Assembly (NCBI GenBank): GCA_005116745.1
Contig: SWDS01000002.1
Coordinates: 382,311 to 446,310, forward strand
Direction: 5' to 3'
Source: Nitrospira sp.
GTDB lineage: Bacteria > Nitrospirota > Nitrospiria > Nitrospirales > Nitrospiraceae
DNA: 64,000 nucleotides
Shown here in pieces: positions 39,421 through 47,436 of the stretch (positions within the stretch are counted from its first letter, which is position 1; every line of letters begins with the position of its first letter). A program made the translations under genes and the position numbers. The notes under the pieces are model-generated. The model ran no database searches, was not told the DNA's origin, and was given only the letters and a program-made list of their open reading frames with translations.

Positions 39421-39666
39421 GGGTCGGGAGTCTTTCTTTATTCTCGGTTGACCATGGAGCAACCAACCGGCCCACGCGCGATACACCGGCGACGGTGGGT
39501 GGCTCGTGTTCGCTGGCCAACGCAAAGCAGACGGCGTTTCCCGTCACACTAGGAGTGTGTGATGCCTCCGGTCGAGGGCTGCACGAAACAAAACTATGCG
39601 GTGCTCATCGTGATCGGTATGGAAGTGAAGGGGTGAACCGCGGCGACGCACAGACGACTTGCGTGT
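39421..39666 (+). pseudogene. decayed 3' copy 2 of the exported-protein gene at 37.0 kb
   Basis: Second decayed copy, collinear with copy 1. It has the same upstream stretch (GGGTCGGGAGTC, then TTATTCTCGGTTGACCATG), the same internal deletion relative to the parent, and the same end (GGGCTGCACGAAACAAAAC, then GTGAACCGCGGCGACGCA). Sharing of the deletion shows that the two decayed copies descend from one another rather than independently from the intact gene. The 463-base gap before the NACHT gene holds only this copy and the hairpin. Confidence 0.75.
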
Positions 39667-39728
39667 CGGTATCAAGAAAAACGTATCGTTAAATTTTCTT
39701 CCCCAGCGTTCGGTTTTATTCTTTGGGC

Positions 39729-42224
39729 CTATGAAGCGGCGCACGGTGAGCTTTTCTTCACAGTGTTACCCTCCGGAGGAAGAGCCGCAAAATATTCGAG
39801 GAGGCTTCGGTGGATGAACATGTAGCCACCACCGACCTTCTTGAGGAGGATAAGCTTGGCGCAGTGGTCCAGGAATGGAATGAAGCGAAAAGGTGTGGCC
39901 CCAGTCAGCCAGAGAACTAGTCGTAGTGCATAGTGTTTCAGCACGGCTGAACCACCACGGTTGAGCCCTAGTAACAGTCCAAAGAACAGGGGGAAGGTCA
40001 GCCAGTTATCTTTCACGTAAAGGGATAGCAAGCCAACTGGCCCAAAAATCAATAGGCCGATCGCTAGCGCTACCAGACCATTTTTCAAAGAAAATATAAT
40101 ACCTTGATTTGGAGAGGATTTGTTAGCCCTAACTGAATCGACGAGTCCAAAGAGCAACCCAGAGATCAGTCCGAAGAGCAGCCCAAACATCACTCCGGAG
40201 GATAACCAATAAACGAAACCGTCTCTCACCCCGTCAACCAACCTGGCAACCAGCCAGTATAGTTCCCCAAAGAGCCAACCGCTTATCAATCCTGTAATTG
40301 CCTTTGCTCTGAAACGCTTAGTTTGCCAACCCATTGTTTCAACAAGATGTATTTCCTTTAGTGATTGTATACCCGCACCAGCAAGGAGACCTCCAAGCGA
40401 CCCAATGACCAGTACGCTAGGTCTAAACTCAAATAGCCCGAAGAAGATCCCAATTACCAGACCAGTCACGGCGATATTCTTCCATGGCGATGCCCAGTGA
40501 CAACCGACTATGATGCTCGCCGCGAAGACCAGCCCATAAGCTAGTCCTGGAATCAGCACTTCGTACAACCCAAGACTCGATCCAAGATTCAGTATGACGA
40601 TTAGCCAGACTACGAGTAACCCGCTGCTCAAGGCCGCCACAGCTTCATAGGCGAACTGTTGTCCCGCTAAGCTGAGCCATTGAGGCTGGAGTGCTTCCAC
40701 CATGAAGACCGACTGCGACTGCTCCTTCATCTTTCGGGCCAACCACGAAAGCCAGCGAATGGCTTCATCCTGAGAAAAGCGACTCGTGATTGATTTCTTC
40801 CGTTGGAACATCCGCTCAACATAAAGCTGGAAGATGTGCTCTCGACGCGCTTGTGGTGAATCATCCTTGGGGCTCATCAGGGCTTTTCCATCAGCTCCCT
40901 CGCAGGCCAGGCTCATAACGCTCAACATCAACGGCGTCTGTGCCAGTTCCTGCAAGACAGGATCGTTGTTCATAACTTGTTGAAGGCCAGCCAATTGTGG
41001 ACCGCCAGCTGCCAGAAAGTTATTCACATCGTCAAGGCTAAGCGGCTCAAGGCAGACCGCACCGTTCATTTTGAGCTTCCTAGGGAGCCAGTGATACTCC
41101 ATCCAGCGACTACAGACCACCATCCCAGATGAGTTATGGGTCTCGATGAATGCATTGATGGCCGCGACGCAATCCGGTTGGATGGCAGGTTGAACTTCAT
41201 CCAATCCATCCAACAGCGGCACGAGATAGCCTTTCACCAGCCACGCTCTCGCGATCTTCACCGGAATGCGATACTTGGCTGACAGCTCAGCTGCGATCCA
41301 CTCCTCAAGAGACTGTTTCTTTTGCCAACTCGATAGATTCAGGACAATGGGGACTCGTTCTTTAGGGTCGTCTTTTGCTCTGTTGATCAGGACAGCCGCA
41401 AGTTCCAGCAGACTCGTCGTCTTCCCAGATCCTGGCTCTCCTAAGATGAGAAGAAGACCCGTCGCATCAAAGACGGTGTTGATGGTGTAATCTTGAGGGA
41501 GAACATCGCGGCAGCGACTCGGCAGGTCTACGAGATCACATTTCCAGGGAGGCCGTTCTACCGCCTCATCCATCGTGCGTTTGCCCAGCGAGATCAGCAC
41601 CTCATGGTAGAGCGACTGCCTGAGTACGCCATCGACCCAATATTCTTGCACCCGATCCCGGAGAATCCCGAGTTGTTCTTGCTGCCTTTGGTCCGGCGGG
41701 TTCGCGATAGGAGAATGTAACCGCTCCTCTGCATTGTCTTGACCCGGGTCCAATAAAACACTGGCCGAGGCCTTTTCCATCTCAGGGCCAGATTTCTTTC
41801 CTGCGATTCCGTTTATTAGCTGCTCATATGGATCTGGATGATTCTTTCGGAAATCCACCCAATGGAAGTTCTGGAGAAAGATAGGAAGCTCGGGCGTTCC
41901 AGTCGCCGACGACAAAATTACTGGAATGATAGGACAGGCTCGCTTGACAAATTGATTGAGGAAGGACCGTACTTCCATCTGCTGCCAAGGGCTGATACCA
42001 CTCTTCCCGACAAAAACCGCCGCGGCTTTAATGGTTTTTATCTGCTCTTCAAGAGCAACTTGCCATAGTTGCCCAGGCCGTATTTCCAGCTCGTCCAACC
42101 ATGGCTTGAGACCTCTGCGAGACAACTCGTCCGCAATCTGACGGATCTCGGCTTTGTCTTCGCTGTTGTGACAGAGGAAGACGTCAAAGTGTTCAGCGTT
42201 GGGATTGGGCTCGTTGTTGCTCAT
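39729..42224 (-). CDS. TIR-NACHT NTPase with polytopic membrane region (candidate anti-phage protein)
   Basis: An 831-residue protein. The N-terminal TIR domain (about 11-140) shows FDVFLCHNSEDK, the loop GLKPWLDELEIRPG and SPWQQMEV with a candidate catalytic Glu84. The NACHT-type NTPase has Walker A GEPGSGKTT (Lys268), Walker B LLDGLDEV (337-344) and a following sensor region. About 530-760 holds many hydrophobic segments rich in Gly, likely membrane helices. The C-terminus KKVGGGYMFIHRSLLEYFAA is a recurrent end of bacterial NACHT proteins. TIR domains often degrade NAD in immunity. It is a single gene with no obvious partner. Defence is inferred, not shown. Confidence 0.88.
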   Translation of the reverse strand: MSNNEPNPNAEHFDVFLCHNSEDKAEIRQIADELSRRGLKPWLDELEIRPGQLWQVALEEQIKTIKAAAVFVGKSGISPWQQMEVRSFLNQFVKRACPIIPVILSSATGTPELPIFLQNFHWVDFRKNHPDPYEQLINGIAGKKSGPEMEKASASVLLDPGQDNAEERLHSPIANPPDQRQQEQLGILRDRVQEYWVDGVLRQSLYHEVLISLGKRTMDEAVERPPWKCDLVDLPSRCRDVLPQDYTINTVFDATGLLLILGEPGSGKTTSLLELAAVLINRAKDDPKERVPIVLNLSSWQKKQSLEEWIAAELSAKYRIPVKIARAWLVKGYLVPLLDGLDEVQPAIQPDCVAAINAFIETHNSSGMVVCSRWMEYHWLPRKLKMNGAVCLEPLSLDDVNNFLAAGGPQLAGLQQVMNNDPVLQELAQTPLMLSVMSLACEGADGKALMSPKDDSPQARREHIFQLYVERMFQRKKSITSRFSQDEAIRWLSWLARKMKEQSQSVFMVEALQPQWLSLAGQQFAYEAVAALSSGLLVVWLIVILNLGSSLGLYEVLIPGLAYGLVFAASIIVGCHWASPWKNIAVTGLVIGIFFGLFEFRPSVLVIGSLGGLLAGAGIQSLKEIHLVETMGWQTKRFRAKAITGLISGWLFGELYWLVARLVDGVRDGFVYWLSSGVMFGLLFGLISGLLFGLVDSVRANKSSPNQGIIFSLKNGLVALAIGLLIFGPVGLLSLYVKDNWLTFPLFFGLLLGLNRGGSAVLKHYALRLVLWLTGATPFRFIPFLDHCAKLILLKKVGGGYMFIHRSLLEYFAALPPEGNTVKKSSPCAAS

Positions 42225-42389
42225 GCCTAAGCGGTCAGCAATTGAAGCTATCTAATTCACTTCAACCCATAAAACGCGGACATTCTACGTATTCTGGCCC
42301 AGTAGGTCTACTCGGGCGTGAAGAAAGAAACATCGGAGGTGTTGACTTGTTACCGTTAAAAATCGAGGCAGTTCAGCAGTGGCCGCCCT

Positions 42390-42605
42390 CTACAACACCT
42401 GCACGATAAAACACTTGAGATACCGTGTCTCCGGCATGCTGGCGAGGATGGGATGATCGGCGCTCTGGCCTCGTTGTTCGATCAATCGAATCTCTCGCTT
42501 GGCGTCGTGGGCTGCAAGGCGGATGCTCTTCCAGAGATCTTCTTCAGAGACAGGATGGGAGCAAGAGCTCGTGACCAGAAATCCTTCTGGCTTCAGCAGC
42601 TTCAA
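42390..42605 (-). pseudogene. 3' fragment duplicate of the rlmI-like gene
   Basis: This 216-base stretch encodes the last 71 residues of the methyltransferase at 42953-44128 (KLLKPEGFLVTSSCSHPVSEEDLW to the CFIVQVL end), with roughly nine in ten bases identical by eye. Similarity stops at about 42605. Without the PUA and SAM-binding parts it cannot be functional. It shows a partial tandem duplication around the Phd-like gene. Confidence 0.85.
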
Positions 42606-42691
42606 ATTAGAGAGATATGATCAAACCAGGAGATCCGTGCCACACACCGCTCGACAGGTCATGAGGGGCTGGCGTCCCTCGGAATCCATAG

Positions 42692-42892
42692 TTAAGATTT
42701 CTTTTTCAATCCTAATGTTGCGGCAACGAGAGCCAGTGGTCTTCCCTGTCGATTTTTGGGATCTGCCTTGGCTCTGCGCAGGTCGCGAAAATCATGATAG
42801 TCCTCAACCTCTTCTTGCAATCGAAGAAAATCCTTGTGCGGCATGACGGCAAATTCTTTCTTGCCGTGTTTTTCGATGATTTGCGCTTTCAT
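42692..42892 (-). CDS. Phd/YefM-like antitoxin (orphan)
   Basis: A small protein of 66 residues (72 if the ATG at 42910 is used): MKAQIIEKHGKKEFAVMPHKDFLRLQEEVEDY is the Phd/YefM-type N-terminus, followed by a basic helical tail ending TLGLKKKS. Such antitoxins neutralise Doc, YoeB or other toxins and repress their operon. No toxin gene lies next to it; downstream is the rlmI fragment. An orphan antitoxin or the survivor of a broken pair is likely. The start is uncertain between 42910 and 42892. Confidence 0.65.
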   Translation of the reverse strand: MKAQIIEKHGKKEFAVMPHKDFLRLQEEVEDYHDFRDLRRAKADPKNRQGRPLALVAATLGLKKKS

Positions 42893-42952
42893 AGGTCTAC
42901 CAGTAGCCATTCTTCCGATGGAGAGTTTGATAAATTCAGAGAGGGTCGTCCT

Positions 42953-44128
42953 CTACAACACCTGCACAATAAAACACTTCAGATACCGCGTCTCTGGCAT
43001 GCTGGCGAGGATCGGATGGTCGGCGCTTTGGCCTCGTTGTTCAATGAGCCGAATCTCTCGCTTGGCGTCGCGGGCTGCGAGGCGGATGCTCTTCCAAAGA
43101 TCCTCTTCAGAGACAGGATGGGAACAGGAGCTCGTGACCAAAAATCCTTCTGGCTTCAGCAGCTTCAAGCCCAAGAGGTTAACATCCTTATACCCAGTCA
43201 ATGCCCCAGCTAAGGCCTGTTGGCTCCGAGCGAAGGCCGGAGGATCGAGGATCACCAGATCATAGCGTCTCCCCGCCTTCACCAGCTTGCGCATTTCCTC
43301 GAACGCATCAGCTTGGCGATAGGTACAGCGATCCGCGACCTTGTTCATCGTGGCCTGTGTTCGGGCCATGGCCAGTGTGTCCAGACTGACATCGAGGCCT
43401 TCTACCGATACGGCTCCAGCGAGCGCGGCATGAATGCCGAACGCGCCGGTGTGGCAAAACACTTCCAGCACCTCGGCGCCTGCCGCCAGCTTGGCCATTG
43501 CCAACCGATTTTCCCGTTGATCGCAAAACCAGCCGGTCTTCTGCCCCTTCTCGACATCCACGAGAAACTTTGCTGCCCCTTCGTGAATCTCCACTTGCGT
43601 CGAGCCGCTACCGAAGAGAAACCTCCGTTCGAGAGGCAGCCCTTCGAGTTGGCGGCTCTTGGCCTCATTCCGTAGATAGACCCTCGTCAGATTCAATTCC
43701 TTCATCAGTATGTCGGCTAAGAGTTCCTTCCGGCTATCCATGCCAAACGACAAGCACTGCATGACCAGCAGCTGATCGTACCGATCCACGATCAACCCCG
43801 GCAGTCGATCACCTTCAGCGTAAATGAGCCGATAGGCATTGGACTGGGCGACCACTCGCTGTCGAAGACGGATCGCCTGTTGGATTCGCCCCCGCCAAAA
43901 CGCCTCGTCGATGGGTTCATCCTCGAATGTCAGGAGACGGACACGGATTTTTGAAGCAGGGTTATAGAGACCACGGCCGTAGAATTGCCCGTCGGGTGTC
44001 AGGACATCGACCAGATCCCCAGCGGCTGCTTGACCGACGAGCGGTCCGACATGACCGGCAAAGAGCCAGAGCGGTCGCCCCTCCGGGATCCGTAGTGTCG
44101 TAAGGCGAACCTGGGCCATCGGTGTCAT
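42953..44128 (-). CDS. rlmI: class I SAM-dependent rRNA methyltransferase (RlmI-like)
   Basis: A 391-residue protein of the RlmI/RlmO family. It has an N-terminal PUA domain (GRPLWLFAGHVGPLVGQAAAGDLVDV) and a middle linker domain with AEGDRLPGLIVDRY. The Rossmann methyltransferase follows, with VLEVFCHTGAFGIHAA, motif IV DPPAFARSQ and the C-terminal SSCSHPVSEEDLW with a cysteine typical of m5C enzymes. RlmI methylates C1962 of 23S rRNA; the target here is inferred. A 3' fragment of the gene is duplicated downstream. The length agrees with the family. Confidence 0.88.
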   Translation of the reverse strand: MTPMAQVRLTTLRIPEGRPLWLFAGHVGPLVGQAAAGDLVDVLTPDGQFYGRGLYNPASKIRVRLLTFEDEPIDEAFWRGRIQQAIRLRQRVVAQSNAYRLIYAEGDRLPGLIVDRYDQLLVMQCLSFGMDSRKELLADILMKELNLTRVYLRNEAKSRQLEGLPLERRFLFGSGSTQVEIHEGAAKFLVDVEKGQKTGWFCDQRENRLAMAKLAAGAEVLEVFCHTGAFGIHAALAGAVSVEGLDVSLDTLAMARTQATMNKVADRCTYRQADAFEEMRKLVKAGRRYDLVILDPPAFARSQQALAGALTGYKDVNLLGLKLLKPEGFLVTSSCSHPVSEEDLWKSIRLAARDAKREIRLIEQRGQSADHPILASMPETRYLKCFIVQVL

Positions 44129-44291
44129 CGTCGTATCTCCTGTAACATGGTGCAGCGAACTCTATGCGAGAGTGGTCACATGCCGGCTGTCGTCAGCCCG
44201 ATCATCACACGCTCATTGCTTGACGAACCCCGGTCAGTATGTTTTCCTGACACCAGAGCAGTACAATCGTTCCTGTGAGGATAAATGAAGA

Positions 44292-45953
44292 ATGGGCGAC
44301 AAAGCTACCATTGGTTCTGCCGTGTTGGATCGCCTGTATCGCCTGGGCGTTCGCCATATTTTTGGCATTCCCGGTGACTATGTCCTGTCTCTCTATCAAC
44401 TGATCGAGGCCTCGCCGATCACGCACATCGGAACCACGCGGGAGGATTGCGCCGGCTTCGCGGCAGACGCCTATGCTCGCATCAACGGCATTGGAGCCGT
44501 CTGCGTGACCTACTGCGTCGGCGGGCTCAATACCGTCAACGCCATCGCCTGCGCCTATGCGGAACGCTCGCCGGTGGTCCTACTGACAGGCTCACCTGGT
44601 CTGTCTGAACGAACTCGCACTCCCTACTTGCATCATATGGTTCGGGATTTTGCCACGCAACGAGAAGTCTTCGAGCGGATGACCGTGGCCGCCGTGACGT
44701 TGGATGATCCGTTAACCGCCGAACGCGAGATGGATCGGGCCTTTGCCGCCCTGCTTCGCTACCGCCGTCCGATCTATATCGAAATCCCTAGAGACATGGT
44801 CCACTGTCCCCTCATGGGTGGCCTGAATCCAATCTGTATCGAGGACACGCCGAGTGACCCGGCGGCCCTGGAAGAAGCGATCAGTGAAGTACGACTCATG
44901 CTCGCGTCGGCCAAGAAGCCGGCCATGCTGGTGGGCGCGGAGGTCGGCCGCTTCGGGCTCCAGGATGATCTGGCTCGCTTAGTGGAGCGACTCAACATTC
45001 CCATCGCCTCGACCCTACTTGGTAAATCGATTATCCGAGAGGATCACCCGCTCTATGTCGGTGTCTATGGCGGGCTCATTGGACGTGATGAAGTGCAGCA
45101 CTTCATCAACGATTCCGACTGCCTCCTGATCCTGGGATCTGTTCTGTCTGATGTGGAAGACCTCGATGCCACGTCACCCTTACTATCAGAAGGCCGCACT
45201 ATCCATGCCACCGCCGACCGCGTCGCCATCAAACACCATCGGTATGAATCAATTCGATTCCAGGACTTTGTCCAGGGCCTTGTGAAATCTCCACTGCCCT
45301 CATTTTCTCATGCTCAGCGAGCGCTTCCTGCGCAAACTGTTGCAGTTCCAGCTACACCTGACCTCGATGCACCGGTCACACTGAGTGGACTCTTCCGACA
45401 TCTCGATACGGTCCTGACTGAGAAAACAGTCGTCATTGCCGATGTCGGGGAATCGCTTTTTGCCGCCGCTGACCTCCATGTGCGCCACCGGTTTGAGTTT
45501 CTGTCACCGGCCTATTACACCTCGATGGGGTTTGCCGTTCCCGCAGCCTTAGGCGCCTCATTTGCCGACCCCAGCCTGCGACCCATCGTCTTAGTAGGAG
45601 ACGGAGCCTTTCAAATGACTGGGACTGAATTAGCCAGCTGCGTGCGCTATGGACAAGCTCCAATTGTCATTATTTTGAATAATCGAGGCTATTCGACGGA
45701 GCGAGAGATCTTGGAGGGCCCCTTTAACGATGTGCATGAATGGCAGTATGACAAAGTGTGCAACCTAATCGGAGGCGGAAGAGGCTCGCGCGTAGGGACG
45801 CAGCGGGAATTTGAACAGACCCTTGCCGCTGCCTTTACCGATCACAGCCAGCTGCATGTCCTGAACGTGCTCCTCAACCCCAGCGATCGATCGCCCGGCA
45901 TGGTGCGATTGGCGAGGCGGCTAGGGAAGAAGCTGTCGACGGATAAGCCATAG
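44292..45953 (+). CDS. thiamine-diphosphate-dependent 2-oxo acid decarboxylase
   Basis: A 553-residue enzyme of the pyruvate/indolepyruvate decarboxylase type. The N-terminal Pyr domain has HIFGIPGDYVLSLYQ and TREDCAGFAADAYAR with the activating Glu. A middle Rossmann-like domain follows, then the PP domain with GDGAFQMTGTELASCVRYG and ILNNRGYSTEREI, the magnesium/ThDP motif. The C-terminal EWQYDKV is also characteristic. It would decarboxylate a 2-oxo acid to the aldehyde. Substrate is uncertain. Monocistronic by appearance; the next operon begins about 240 bases later with its own promoters. Confidence 0.86.
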   Translation: MGDKATIGSAVLDRLYRLGVRHIFGIPGDYVLSLYQLIEASPITHIGTTREDCAGFAADAYARINGIGAVCVTYCVGGLNTVNAIACAYAERSPVVLLTGSPGLSERTRTPYLHHMVRDFATQREVFERMTVAAVTLDDPLTAEREMDRAFAALLRYRRPIYIEIPRDMVHCPLMGGLNPICIEDTPSDPAALEEAISEVRLMLASAKKPAMLVGAEVGRFGLQDDLARLVERLNIPIASTLLGKSIIREDHPLYVGVYGGLIGRDEVQHFINDSDCLLILGSVLSDVEDLDATSPLLSEGRTIHATADRVAIKHHRYESIRFQDFVQGLVKSPLPSFSHAQRALPAQTVAVPATPDLDAPVTLSGLFRHLDTVLTEKTVVIADVGESLFAAADLHVRHRFEFLSPAYYTSMGFAVPAALGASFADPSLRPIVLVGDGAFQMTGTELASCVRYGQAPIVIILNNRGYSTEREILEGPFNDVHEWQYDKVCNLIGGGRGSRVGTQREFEQTLAAAFTDHSQLHVLNVLLNPSDRSPGMVRLARRLGKKLSTDKP

Positions 45954-46035
45954 GGGAAACCCTCCACTCCTGTCTGCTTTTCCCTGCACCCCTGCGAGAT
46001 ATTTTCTCAAAATTCGAGCAAACCCCCGGCACAAA

Positions 46036-46065
46036 GTGACAAGAGTCTTCGCCTTTCGTTATACT
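46036..46065 (+). promoter_or_regulatory. sigma-70-type promoter of the solute operon
   Basis: GTGACA (46036-46041) and TATACT (46060-46065) with an 18-base spacer, 127 bases upstream of the first gene of the operon. Confidence 0.55.
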
Positions 46066-46071
46066 GAGCGA

Positions 46072-46087
46072 TGGCACATCCCCTGCA
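46072..46087 (+). promoter_or_regulatory. sigma-54-type (-24/-12) element upstream of the solute operon
   Basis: TGGCACATCCCCTGCA has GG at 46073-46074 and GC at 46085-46086 with exactly 10 bases between, matching the sigma-54 consensus well (TGGCAC, then TGCA). It directly follows the sigma-70-type element, so the operon may have two promoters. Confidence 0.55.
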
Positions 46088-46191
46088 TTCTTCAGCGTAG
46101 AATCGGTTGAGAAGCATCCGCTCTCTTCGCTCCCCCGGCTTTACACGGGATCGACGTTCAGCAATAATCATCGATCCGCAGAGAGGTCATC

Positions 46192-47436
46192 GTGTCTGAT
46201 TTTTATCAAAATGGGGTCGTGACCGTTCTCCACCGTCTTGGTCAGCCCAATACGGAGCAGCTTGAGCACGAGCTTGAGCGGTATGCGAAAACGACGCCGA
46301 TCGCGCTGGTCCTCCCCTCACTGTATTCTGAACTGGAGCGTCCCGCCCTCAAGCGCATCGTGGAAATCCTGGGTGAGGTTCGCTATATCAATGAGATCGT
46401 TATTTCTTTGGATCAGGCCTCTGCATTGGAATTCCGGCTGGCCAAGCAATTCTTTGCTCAGCTCCCCCAACGAGTCCGCGTCGTCTGGAACGACGGGACT
46501 CGTATCCAGGCACTGTTGAACACCTTGGTCTCGCATGAGATCGACATCGGACACCAGGGCAAAGGACGCGGGTGCTGGACGGCCTACGGCTATGTGCTGG
46601 CCCGTGGGCAAAGCCAGGTCATCGCCCTTCATGACTGCGACATCGTGAGCTACGACCGCCAGTACCTCGCTCGCCTCTGTTACCCCGTCGCCAATCCGAA
46701 CCTGGCCTACGAATTTTGTAAGGGGTATTACAGCCGCGTGACAGACCGTATGCATGGACGGGTGACCCGTCTTTTCATCACTCCGCTAATCCGGAGCTTG
46801 AAACTGCTGGTCGGGGCACACCCTCTCCTCTCATTTCTGGATAGTTTTCGGTACCCGCTGGCCGGTGAATTCGCGATGGTGCGAGATCTTGCTTGGATCA
46901 ACCGTATTCCCGGCGACTGGGGGTTGGAGGTCGGCATGCTGGCCGAGGTGTACCGCAATTGCGCGCTCCGTCGTATTTGCCAAGCCGATATCGCCGATGC
47001 CTATGAGCACAAGCATCAAACGCTGTCGACGCACAATCCGGACGCGGGCCTCTTGAAAATGTGCGTCGATATCACCAAATCGCTTTTCCGCAACCTGGCG
47101 AGCGAAGGGCTGGTCCTCTCGGAAAGCACTCTTAAGACGTTGCGGGCCACCTATCTCCAGGCCGCGCAAGAAGCGATTAGTCGGTACGAAAATGACGCGG
47201 CGATCAACAGTTTGCGCTTTGACCGCCATGAGGAGCGGCGTGCTGTCGAAGTGTTTCTGCGCGGCATGACGTTGGCCACGGACAGCTTCCTCGGCGACCC
47301 GTTGGGCGTCCCCATGATCTCGAACTGGAGCCGGGTGACCCATGCTGTCCCAGATATTTTTCATCGGCTCATGGACGCCGTCGAACAGGACCATGCCTGG
47401 GATCCTACGGCGGAAACCAGGCAGACTGTCTCATGA
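46192..47436 (+). CDS. gpgS: glucosyl-3-phosphoglycerate synthase-like glycosyltransferase
   Basis: A 414-residue GT-A-fold glycosyltransferase. A first strand ALVLPSLYSELERPAL leads to a nucleotide-sugar region, the metal-binding DCD motif (IALHDCDIVSYD), the acceptor region FRYPLAGEFAMVRDL and GDWGLEVGMLAE. The C-terminal helices (DAYEHKHQTLS, then a DRHEERRAVEVF segment) match the ends of bacterial GpgS proteins. GpgS joins glucose from a nucleotide sugar to 3-phosphoglycerate; a phosphatase then releases glucosylglycerate. The matching phosphatase is encoded three genes downstream. GTG start with AGAGAGGT upstream. Overlaps the next gene by 4 bases. Confidence 0.72.
   Translation: MSDFYQNGVVTVLHRLGQPNTEQLEHELERYAKTTPIALVLPSLYSELERPALKRIVEILGEVRYINEIVISLDQASALEFRLAKQFFAQLPQRVRVVWNDGTRIQALLNTLVSHEIDIGHQGKGRGCWTAYGYVLARGQSQVIALHDCDIVSYDRQYLARLCYPVANPNLAYEFCKGYYSRVTDRMHGRVTRLFITPLIRSLKLLVGAHPLLSFLDSFRYPLAGEFAMVRDLAWINRIPGDWGLEVGMLAEVYRNCALRRICQADIADAYEHKHQTLSTHNPDAGLLKMCVDITKSLFRNLASEGLVLSESTLKTLRATYLQAAQEAISRYENDAAINSLRFDRHEERRAVEVFLRGMTLATDSFLGDPLGVPMISNWSRVTHAVPDIFHRLMDAVEQDHAWDPTAETRQTVS

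Noticed and set aside
42225-42389. Possible partner gene for the TIR-NACHT protein
   Set aside because: The gap upstream of the NACHT start has no open frame of meaningful length, and the neighbours are an rlmI fragment and an antitoxin gene, so the protein appears to be a single-gene system.
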